A DNA stretch of 64,000 nt from Bicyclus anynana (taxonomy: Eukaryota > Arthropoda > Insecta > Lepidoptera > Nymphalidae): NCBI RefSeq assembly GCF_947172395.1, contig NC_069095.1:1984001-2048000 (forward strand), read 5' to 3'. Positions 1-12,000 of the stretch are shown piece after piece. Made by a program: the position numbers and the translations under genes. The notes under the pieces were generated by a model. It was given only the letters and a program-made list of their open reading frames with translations, did not search any database and was not told the DNA's origin. Numbering within the stretch: the stretch's first letter is position 1; each line of letters opens with the position of its first letter.

Positions 1-63
1 GCGGCGGAGTGATGAGCGGCAGCAGCAGGCGCAGGCCGCGCGCGCACGCGCCGCCCCCGCGCC
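1..63 (-). repeat. Duplicated piece of exportin-4 exon 14 in the adjoining intron
   Basis: Bases 1-57 are identical to 145-201, the middle of exportin-4 exon 14; similarity continues to 63 after a one-base gap. In gene sense the copy begins about 13 bases past the splice donor (GT at 75-76). It could be part of a tandem exon duplication running off the window, or an assembly error. The rest of the copy cannot be seen. Confidence 0.85.
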
Positions 64-76
64 AGATGTACTGTAC

Positions 77-3000
77 CTGATCAGCGTGGTCCAAGTCTCT
101 GAGCATGCGGTAGGCGCGCAGTGCCAGCGTCGGCAGCGCCAGCAGCGGCGGAGTGATGAGCGGCAGCAGCAGGCGCAGGCCGCGCGCGCACGCGCCGCCC
201 CACGCGCCCTCCGCCCCGCACCCCGCGCCGCATCGTGACACGCTGCTTATGACCTCCATCAGTGCGCAGATGTCCTACAATAACCATAAGGATAAGGTAA
301 AAGGTCGATAAAATTAAAAGCTAATGGATTTCAGACTCGGTTAACTCGAGAAACAGTATAATCAAATGATTTTTTTTATTTTCATAAGTACGCTCTATGG
401 TATTTCAAATGAATAAAAAAAATCTACTTACTAGGCCACACGACTGAAGTAGAATTTTTACAAAAATAAAAAACAAAGCGCCATCTGTATCGAAACAGGT
501 CCTTGAAGTGTACAAAAAGGGATCGTTTCGAAGTTCTCTAACAATGCCATCTAGTGGTAGTTTAAAATAACAAACACTGTTTCACGATTACTATAGATGG
601 CAGCACCCATCTTTTTCAAAAGCCTCGTCCGATTACACTTTTCGTAACGCATTCACCGACTTACTGCCCAAGTTAAGAGTGCGTTCAATAAGTAAAAAGT
701 AATGAATATACCTCATAGGCTTCCTCTTCAGCATCTTGCGGGATACTCGATATTTTTCCCGAGTTCCATCTCATATACACTTCGAATGTTGTATTGCAAA
801 CTTCCAGAAATCTAAAATAAAATTTTAATCTTGATAACAAACACTGATACAGTCGATTAAAATATAGTTTGACTTTGTATTATATTTGTATCACAGAAAA
901 CATATGTACAAATACAGAAGCTCCACTCCGCAACATTAATAAAATAAATAACGACTCTCGCTACAACACAATACGGCGCAATTCAGTTCGAACAAAATTA
1001 TTAGCCTAACGTTTTATTTACCTACAGCTCTAATTTTTATTAGATATATTCAAACAACGATAGGGTTGTAGTCAAATACAAAATACTTAATACTAAAATT
1101 AACGCGCGGCGATGTTCGCGTAGTTTGTTGATAAAATAGACACAGAACGATCCAATCAGGGGCAAGTTCGGACAGTTGACGTTTCAAGATTGCAATTTAA
1201 CGGATTCACTTGATAAATTATAATAAAAAAAATAACACGTTAAATTGTAATCAGTATGTTCAGTTCACAATATATCGAAAGATTACAATATCGCGAGTGA
1301 GATTATAAACTATCGTATTTTACAGTTTAACGGTAACATAGATAACACTCACTTGTTAACATTCTGCGGTTGCACAGAGTGCAGCATCCGCTTGGCGCTT
1401 TTGGCGAGCAGGTTGAGCGACGGCAGCACCACGCCCGGGTAGTTGTGGTAGCGGAATATGATCGCCGGGATCTTGTCCAGCGCCCCCATCAGCATTATGA
1501 ACTGCTCGTCCATGGTTCCTACCTGCAAAACGTTCATGCAAACGTCCTTAGGGTAGGCAGTGCCTTTTTGCATCTATGAAGTGCATACCATTGTAGCCAA
1601 TGCCTGCGACATCGTTCACGTGGAAGTTTGAATCACGCGATATGGTTCCTCGCAGCGTTACTACGCACTCCTAATATAGGACAATGTAGGACCCATTTGC
1701 TCATTATTTTGCTCCGCTCCTATTGGTCGTAGCGTATAGCGTAGTTATACAGCCTATAGTCATCCTCGATAAATGGACTATTTAACACAAAAGTTATTTT
1801 TTAATTAGAACCAGTAGTTCCTGATTTCAGCGCGTTCTAACAATCAAACAAACTCTAGAATAGATATTAAACTGTTGATATGATGTTCAGCTTCTCTTGC
1901 AGCGCCACCGTGCTGCCCAGCAGGCGGCCTCTTAGAGCTCTGCCTCATTAAGACGCCATGGCGACGTCGTCGGCTACGTATCGAAGCAGTTAATATTGAA
2001 ATGTATGGTGCCTAATTCACTTGGTGACGGTTTTGCATCGTCGCCAAAATGGAAGCGTGGCCACGAGCTACAGGTCTCTGGCTTGTGGACGTTGCCACTA
2101 TAATGTACACGGTAAACTGCACCTCGCTCACTCAGTCACCAGTCGGCCGCCATTTTGGACGCTCGCTCGAAATATAGTACCTAGGTGATGTTGTAAATAA
2201 TGAGTTTCGATACTGAAAAATTTATAATGGAAATTAAAAACCGTCCTTGTATCCATATACAAGGACGGTTTTTAATTTCCTAGAGATTTCCTTTAGATAG
2301 TTTATCGAATAGCTATTCTACAGTCCAAAAAAAAAACCACTTCGGCGTCGATCTGATATAAAAGGATGAATTCATAGTTTCTTTTTTTTTCTATGTTTCT
2401 ACGACGTAGATAACAAACAAGTGCGATTTCTTCTACGTTCATTGGCCACTCGATTTGGCGACCTTCGGATGCCAGAAGTAGCCAGGCCTACGCCGCTGGC
2501 GACGTCGCCATGGTGTCTTAATGAGGCAGAGCTATTACTGACGTTGATGCTCTCGCTCACCTCGAGCACACCTTCAGTGACGCCAATGAAGCAGTCCAAG
2601 GTGTCTGCGAGCAGCGTGCGCACGGGCTCGGTGTCAACCTCCGTGTTGATGATGTTCATCAGCTTGTCCTGCAGCGCCACCGTGCTGCCCAGAAGGCGGT
2701 TTCTTACGTCACCTGAAGACAACATATGGATGAATTATTAAATAATTAATTAGAAGTGTTATCGCCGCGTTGCAACGACTTTCGGTACGGACGACTTCAG
2801 TATGCTCGTGGCGTTCGAGCCGTCCACATCTCTTGTTGTGTAATTCTTTATGGGTTACTTGGGATAGGCGGGGAGAGTGACTTGAGTGGAAAAGGGGAGT
2901 GTTTGTTAACAGTCAAAGGATCCTTTAACCCTACACACAACATTCACAAGTGCGTGACTTCACTCAAGGTCATTCTCTGCCATTCTAGGGTCTTATTTTG

Positions 3001-6000
3001 CTTACAGTATGATTTGTTAATTAAGTTGTCCTGACAAATGTTGTGAATCATAACCTTTTTCGACATTTGTTTTCTTATTTTTGTAATCACTTCTGAGTCT
3101 GTTAAAAGAACAATATATATTATGCAATAATTAATTATTGCAGAATTTTTAATTCGCCATGAAAGATATTTACCAAACAACTTTATTTATTTTGAATAAG
3201 CAAGCGCTTAAGCTGCAATCATGCCTGATGGTAAGAGATGATGCAGCCTATGGTGGAACGCGCTTGCCTAGAAGATGCCTATTCACTCTTGACTTGAAAA
3301 TACCCATATTGTAGGTGGTGGGGAAAACAAAAGCTGGTAGAGCATTCCACATCTTTGCAGTGCGTATAAGGAAAGAGGAACTAAACCGTTTAGTACGCGT
3401 CCGAGGGATTTCGACAACGTAGCGGTGCAGCGGTGAAACTTATTCAAGGTTCTTTGCAAAATGCCTACCTTCCGCGAATGTGGCGGCGATGGCAAACGCT
3501 CTATGCAGCTCTCTCCGCAGCTCGCCCGGCAAGTTGCTGCCCGCCGCCTCCCACGCCACTAACGCGAGGAACTCCTCACAGCTGGCTAGGGGACTCTCTC
3601 TGAAATCGTATACAAGATATATGTGATTTTTTTTTCTCTTTTGTAAAATACCAATTTGGTACTTCATGAGATTACGATCTAGCCTACTTATGTGACTAAT
3701 TAGTAATTTATCTTTAACCTAAACTTACAATATTTTATAATTCATCATACCATATCATAACCCACGTCCGTGTCACGTCAGATATCGGGGACCTCGTCTT
3801 CGCCGGCGATGACGCTGTGTAACTTGTGTTGGTATTTCCTGGGAAGCAGCGCCGGCCCGAGTCAAATTTTAAAATGGAGCGAGATCCAAATAAGGCGCCT
3901 CTCCCAATAATATGTCGATATGAGACCACACCAAATTATTAGTATAAAGTAAAAATTGAACGCGAAGATCTCGATCATACTCTGACCAATTAAAAAACAG
4001 TCGCAGTACCGTCTACGGTTGACTAGGATTATCATTTAGACCAGTGATTCCCAAAGTGGTCTATATCGACCCCTAGGGGTCTATGACAACCTACAAGGGG
4101 TCTACGTCAGCGAAAAACAATTTGCGGGTCCATGAAATGAAAATGGGGGTCCACGATAGTGAATCTTAACACACACACTGATAGTACCTTTTTACTTACA
4201 TAATACTATCTTATATCTTTATTAAAGCATCAGGTTCATCCATCTCACTAACAGTCAGTTTCTTCATGTAAAGCTAAAGTAACAGTAAAAGTAGTAAGTA
4301 GTAAAGAAGAGTTTATTTTGCAGTGAATAAGACCGTCACTTTTGATTTATGACGTTACTTTGACTGTTACTTGAAACTGGCCGTAAAAATATTGACTTGC
4401 GTTATTTTATTTATAGTTTATTTTATGTTTATTTAATGTTACGTATATTTTATATTTTTTTACTTCCTTTAAAGACCAGACTTTATTTATTCTGATGTTT
4501 ATTTCTTTCTGCATTTGGTTTTCTGGTGCAATGATTTGCCCTAAATAATAAAGGGTAATGAAGAACCCACAGATACCCCTTAAAGACAAGACTACAGTGT
4601 TCAACTCCTGCATATTACCATGTTTAACCTACGGAGCACAAACCTGGGCCCTTACTAGCAAGCAGGGTGGAGCACTCAGAGTGTGTCAGAACAAAATGGA
4701 GAGAAGCATTCTAAACTTCAAGTTAAAAGATAAAATTAAACTTAAAAATATAAGAAGTTAGACAAAAGTCACAGATGTCACTTACACAGTGAAAAAGCTT
4801 AAATGGAATTGGGTGGCCCACATGATAAGAAATAAAAAGGAAAAATGGACAAAGAACGTTACTGAATGGTACCCTCGAGATGGAAAAAGGAAGAAAGGAC
4901 GACAAAAAATAAGATGGGAGGACGATATCAGAAAGGTAGCTGGAACAACATGGCAAAGAAAAGCTGCAAACAGAGATACATGGAAAAGCCTAGGGGAGGC
5001 CTATGCCAAAAGGCAAATTGATAATTCTGATACCGATGTCGAAGAGTAGAATAAATTGATTTATAAAATAACTATATAAAATAATATTAATAACTTCAAA
5101 ATTAAATGCATGAAATAAGTATTAATTACATTATGGGTATTACTTTGCTAAATTATAAATTATGATGATGATTATAATGAAATGTAAAATACTAATAATA
5201 ATTATGAAATGTATCTTATTATCAGTAATAAAGGCTATTTGTATTTGTATTTGTATATTTTATATAACAGATACAAAATTGGATTTTGAGTAGTTTTAAT
5301 CTAAATTCAATTAATAAATGTACATTTGTTTTTATTTTAACTTTTTAGCACTAAACTTCACTACAGTTAGAAACAGGAAATCAATATCAGGTAAGTAGGG
5401 GGTCTACCCAATACGGAAAAACATGGCAAGAGGTCTACGACACAAAAAAGTTTGGGGAACTCTGATTTAGGCGCTCTCTAGGATTTGGCGTCTCGAGCGA
5501 CTGCTCCGTTCGCCGTGTGGACGGGCCGGCCTTGCTGGGAAGCATTACGGGCTCAGACTAATTAGATAAAGACCTGCCTCGCAAGACATTATTTTTCTGT
5601 TAAAGTATATGATCAACGATCTTATGCGATTATAAACACTGTCTCTAAAGAATCGATGTTTCATACTTTAAAATCGTGTCGTGTCGTAAAAAACGAACAA
5701 AAACTGCTAGTTTAGTTTAAAATATGTATGAAATCTAAGCTAGTTTTCCTTAGAAAATGGCAGAAAATTTTGTTCGTGAATTTGGGTGCGATACTAGTCC
5801 TTATGTATTTAGTCTGAGATTATGGAGTGCACTCACTTGTGGTGCGAGTGCGCGAGGGTGGCGAGCAGCATGAGCGCGTGCTTGGCGGCCGTCGGCTGCG
5901 TGGAGAGGTGCCGCAGCGTGGCCGCCGCGCGCCGCGCCACCAGCCCCACCACCCACGCCACGCCGCGCGAGCCGCGCCCGAATGCTACCTCTAATACCTA

Positions 6001-9000
6001 AAAATTAAAAAAAAATCCAAATCAAAATTCATTTCTTTCAAGTTGGCTTTGTTTACAAATTACATTTATTTTACACTAGCTGATACCGCGCGATTTCACC
6101 CACGTGGTTCCCGTTCCCGTAGGAATGCGAATATAGGGGATAGTCCTAGTATAGTAGATCCTAGCCTGTTAGATAGCCCATTTATCGAGGAAGGCTATTC
6201 TTCGATAAATGGGGATATTTAACACTGAAAGAATTTTCAAATCGGACCAATAGTTCCTGAAATTAGCGATCTAATTCTTAATAAGCGCGTTCAAACAAAC
6301 AAATTCTTCCACTTTATAATATTAAGTATAGATTTACTGACGTAAAGTAGATGGGTATATTTCGTGGGTTACAATTTTATAACGAATAAAAGTATGTCTC
6401 TTAGTTCATAGGAAAGACTATTTCCGCAAAATAAACCAACGTACATAATTGCACCTCTCAAAGCTATATAAAACAGTTAACATTAAACGAACAGCATCTA
6501 TTTTATTTCAATGAAACATAACCATTAAAAGTGATCTTTAACTGCATTTTCATATGGTCCTTCGAGCCGGATCGCACGTACTAACTAAGAAAATATAGTA
6601 CCTCTGAGTACTGCGAGGGCTGCGGCACCAGGTAGGAGTTGGCCCATATCTTGAGCAGCCAGGACAGCGTGGCCGACAGCTCGGGGCTGAACACCGAGGC
6701 CAGACCTGCCTCTAGCGCCGCGCACTCCCACGTGCTGATGCGTAAGATCTCGCCCACCAACCTAGTTTATTAGCAAACATTATTATAGAACATTCAACTA
6801 GACAATAAACAGAATGTACACAAATTGACAATCAAGAGTTTTTGTAAGAAATATTTTTGTCGGGATTAACGAGGCAGTCTTAATATAACTACGAAACCTA
6901 GGCCCGAAGTTGTCGTGTAGTGGCACTACTGTATAATATAAACAGTGGCGTCTGCAAGGTTTTAAATAGGGTAAGCACTTTAGTGGGTAGGCTTTTACAT
7001 GTGTAAAATTAACTCAATATACGAGTAAGTCTTTCAGAAAAAAATATTTTCATGATGGCGATAATTGGTTCAAAATCTGTTTTACGTGGTTCATAACAAA
7101 CAAACGCAGGAATACTTTTAACTACATGTATAAAAACCATCATCATTAATAACCCATATTCGGCTCACTGTTGAGCAAGAGTCTCCTCTTAGAATGAGAG
7201 GGGTTAGGGTAATAGTCCACCACGTTGGCCCAATGCGGATTGGCAGTCTTCACAAACGCAAAGATCACGATGTTTTTCCTTCACCGTTTGAGACACGTGA
7301 TATTTATTTTTTTTAAATGCAATTAAAAAGTTGGAGGTGCATGCCTCGGACCGGATTCGAAACTATGCCTCCCGAATCAGATATCAGAAGGCAGAGGTCA
7401 TATCCACTGGGTTATCCCGGCTCTTATAATATAGATAAATGTATATACATATTAAGTATTTTTTGTAAAGCCACAAGTAGTTATTGTCGAAGTAATTTTA
7501 TCCAAGGATAACACGAGGCAAACTTCATGAAATATTAATTTTCAACACGCGCATTCCGTATATGAATAAAGAGATCGTTCGATAACCAGATTTAAAACGT
7601 ATTCTGCATAATCTTTTGTGTCTAAAAACTTCGGATGGATGATAAGATGTTTTGAGACACGTTTAAGAGGTCAGGTCAAACGAGACAAAAGCTTTATTTT
7701 AAACCCAAATTGTCTACAGACTCTCAAAAATCTTTTGGATTTTTGCATACTTTTGTCTGTTACATCCGCCGTATTAACATTTTCATGATAATATGATCCA
7801 TGTCAATTGGGACAAAAGAAACTCGTGTACGATTTTTGAAATTCTTACTAAAAGGTTGATAACAAGAAGCTGATGACAACATCCGTCGTTTTGACGGCCT
7901 CCGTGACGCAGTGGTATGCGCGGTGGATTTACAAAACGGAGGTCGCCTGGGTTCGATCCCCGGCTGGGCCGATTGAGGTTTTTTGGATTGAGAATTGGTC
8001 CAGGTCTGGCTAATGGGAGGCTTCGGCCGTGGCTAGTTACCACCCTACCGACAAAGACGTACCGCTAAGCGATTTAGCGTTCCGGTACGATGCCGTGTAG
8101 AAACCGAAAAGGGATGTGGATTTTCATCCTCCTCCTAACAAGTTAGTCCATTTCCATCTTACATCATCACTTACCATCAGCTGAGCTTGTAGTCAAGGGT
8201 TAACTTGCAAAGAGTAATAAAAAAAATGCTACTTACTTTAAAATGGGATCAACATTTTCAGTAGAATTGCTTTCACCGACGAGGTATCGCAGTGAAGCGT
8301 CTATATTTGCATTTTGCGACATACTGTATTGCACTATCTCACTTGGAATCATTACAGTTTCACCCTCTGTACAATCCACTGCAAGGAAATGACCTGAAAA
8401 TAATCGAAATAAAAAAAAAGACTTTCATAAGAAATTCCTCCTGTGAATTCCCCCCCCCCCCCCCCCCAACTTCCAAGCCTTAATGTGTTTTTCAGATAGC
8501 ATGGGTACGGTGACAGTTGCCTTATGACGTCCATAATACGTACTATTATCGCGAGACGCGGCCAACTTTCAAGGGCGAAACAAACTGTCAACCTCACCAT
8601 GTTATCTGAAAAACACTTTAGTCTTTCCTGTTCACAAAGTGACTTGAGAAGTCTCTTCTATTTAGTACAATTAAAAAAATACATAGCTCTTTATTTTTTA
8701 TTATATGTTGGTATTAATGATTATATTTCTGTGAAAAAATTTCAGTAAATAATAATGAAAAATTATAAATCGACGATTTGACTGTCAGATTAACTTCTAA
8801 AATTCGACTGCCTTCAATACCTTGCTTGAAGGAAAGTTGGAGGTAAACTAATTTTTAAATTGATGATGATGATGATGAGATGATGAGATTATTTACCTGT
8901 TATCATTAAAATCCAGTGAAGATCTTCGAATAGAGTAACCAGTTCTCCACCGGTAACTATTTGCAATTTGCCCATATGCATAAGTTGCAGTTGACTTTCA

Positions 9001-12000
9001 AGCCTAAAAACCACAAAATACATATTAGAATGTAAACTACCATACATACATTGAGAGACGTGATAGCTCAGTGGATATGACCTCTGCCTTCGATTCGGAG
9101 AGCGTAGATTCGAATCCGGTCCGGGGCATGCACCTCCAACTTTTCAGTTGTGTGCATGTTAAGAAATTAAATATCACGTGTCTCAAAAGGTAAAGGAAAA
9201 ACATCGTGAAGAAACCTGCACACCTGAGAATTTTCTTAATTCTCTGCGTGTGTGAAGTCTGCTAATCCGCATTGGGCCAGCGTGATGGACTAAGGCCTAA
9301 CCCCTTCTGAGAGGAGACTCAAGCTCAGCAGTGAGCCGAGTATGGGTTGATAACGAACGAACATATTTAAATAATTGTATAATGTATAATAGTAGATTAT
9401 GAAACGAGCACGAATGCATTAATAGAGACACGAGTGCTTTAATGGCAAGTTATGCACGTTTCATACTCTACTATATCTAATCTCATGAAATAGGAATCTA
9501 ACAAAATTAAATACTAGTACATTTTCCACAGCTCAGAAGGTAAAGGATTGATGGTTGAATTAGTAAAACTTTCCAATATATCCGGGAGATGATCGAGATG
9601 AAAAGAGTCCTGATAGCCCAGTGGATATAACCTCTGCCTCCGATTCCGGAGGGATTCAACTTTTCAGTTGTGTGCATTTTAAGAAATTAAATATCACGTG
9701 TCTCAATCGGTGAAGGAAAACATCGTGAGGAAACCTGCATACCTGAGAATTATCTTAATTCTCTGCGTGTGTGAAGTCTGCCAATCCGCATCGGGCCAGC
9801 GTGGTGGACTATTGGCCTTATCCCTCTCATTCTGAGAGGAGACTCGAGCTCAGCAGTGAGCCGAATATGGGTTGATGACATGGCGTATATCCGGGAGAGT
9901 TTGTTCCGTATCAGAGCTTGAGTCAGTGATTTAAAAAAAAAATACAAAGCTAAAATGCACTTAAAATATAAATTTGTAATTAAATCAATAATGTAATTCG
10001 AGTGGCACCATAATTATATTACGAATACAATATTGTTTTAAGTGTATACCAACAGGCAAAGATTGACACCCGTACAGCAATGTCTTCATATTCGTATTTG
10101 CATCACGATTTAAATAACTGTACTTTTGAAATTGGTAATTAATTATTTTTTTAATTAAAATATACCAACTTGAAATTTTAAAATAAAAACAAAACATTGT
10201 TAAAAAATCAAGAACCCAGAGCTGCACAAAAGACCAAGAACCCAGATGTTCTTTAGTAAAAAAGTTATATTATAGCACACTTTCTATACAAAGAACAGTG
10301 AAATAATGTAATTTTTTAATTTATTACAGTATGCATGTGAATAATCTGTGCCTTTATAATATATTTTTTGATTTCATAATTGGAATATTATGACACGAGA
10401 TTAGATAAAATATTTTGTATAGAATGATAATTTTATTTATAAAATGCCATTAAATTGCGTATCGGTATTTTCTTGCTTATGCGAGGCACGCGGACATCAT
10501 AAGTCATGTTGGAAATTGTATAACAAAAATCACTAAAAAAATTGAAAATAATTACAAAACTTCTTCAGTCTTCTATATTGCTTTGATTAAAATAAATTCA
10601 ATAATTCACAACACAACTTTTTAATTTAAAAAAAAACCATTTTAATGTATTTTTTTTTTCGAATATTCACCCTTTTTACCCGATTGCCAAGATGGGTTAT
10701 GTTTTTCGCTCGTATATTTATTTTAGTTATCGTTAGATTAGTTTTGACAACCCAAGTGTTCTTAGTTAAGTCAGATTATTTTTTTTGAGGGCCTCCGTGG
10801 CGCAGTGGTGTGCGCGATGGATTTACAAAACGGAGGTCCTGGGTTCGATCCCCAGCTGGGCCGATTGAGGTTTTCTTAATTGGTCCAGGTTTGGTTGGTG
10901 GGAGGCTTTGGCCGTGGCTAGTTACCACCCTACCGACAAAGACGTACCGCCAAGCGATTTAACGATGTCGTGTAGAAACCGAAAACGTTGTGGATTTCCA
11001 TCCTCCTCCAAACAACTAACTTGTTTCCATCTTAGATTGCATCATCACTTACCATCAGGTGAGATTGTAATCAAGGGCTAACTTGTAAAAAAAAAAAAAA
11101 TAAACAAATAACACGACGACTATGAAACCCTTTAAGGAAACGTTTTAAGCATATATATTACAGATAACATAATAAATAGGTACATACTTGAAAAAGTCTA
11201 GCATAGCTCTCGGAATATGAATTGAATTGAAATTAAAATGAAATGAAATTTTTAACAATTACAATGTATAGTTGGACATCATAATATGATTATAATAAAG
11301 TAGGTTCAATAGTTGTAATATAATTATTGCAGTAATAAATCCAATAACTTATAGTCAGCAAAACACCTACAAATATACTCAGAGGGACAAATATCCGCCC
11401 ATTAAAATATACTTGTGTCATATTAAAGGGGGCGGATAATTGTGCCTCTGAGTATATAATAATTATGATACATACCGTTTGCTTCTATCAGTCAGCAAGT
11501 TGTACAGCACATGACAGCAATGCGCAGGAGCTTTTCGCGCAATCGCTCCAATCGTCAGCAAAACATTGCTATGTAGCTGTCTTTCGTCATCTTCTACATC
11601 ATCCTTGATGTCATCGCCGCAACCGTCGCTGCTTTCTGTACCTCTGTTGGTTATTAATTCATTTTCAAGCAGTATTCTAATAAACTTTATTGAATTTTTC
11701 GTGAAAATTTTTTAAAGAACTTTTTTTGGAGTTTACTGCTTAAGAATCGATTTTTCATATATAGCCCCCAGTATGAAAAAAAAATATGGGCAGTAAAATT
11801 CGATGAACGAATAGCTCTAAGTTTTTTGTGCGCAACCTGTTTTGCGCACCTTACACCGTGCTCTGCTAATTCAATTAATTCATTAATTTTAGAGCCTGAA
11901 TAGCTCAACGGTAAGAGCGGTTGGACTTATTACCGAGGGGTGATGGTTTGATCCTCGCCCCGTTGGTCTATTGTCGTACCCACTCCTAATACAGTCTTTC

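Noticed and set aside
2399..2725. 108-codon frame reading through the exportin-4 exon 11 donor
   Set aside because: The donor CTCGAG/GTGAGC joins in frame to exon 12 and aligns without gap to the family; the read-through part has no similarity.
9061..9135. tRNA gene-like sequences (also at 7900, 10800, 11891, 16300, 44600, 57600)
   Set aside because: Each is followed by the same dispersed body and A-rich or ATG-rich tail, so they are SINE heads, and cloverleaf stems are not intact.
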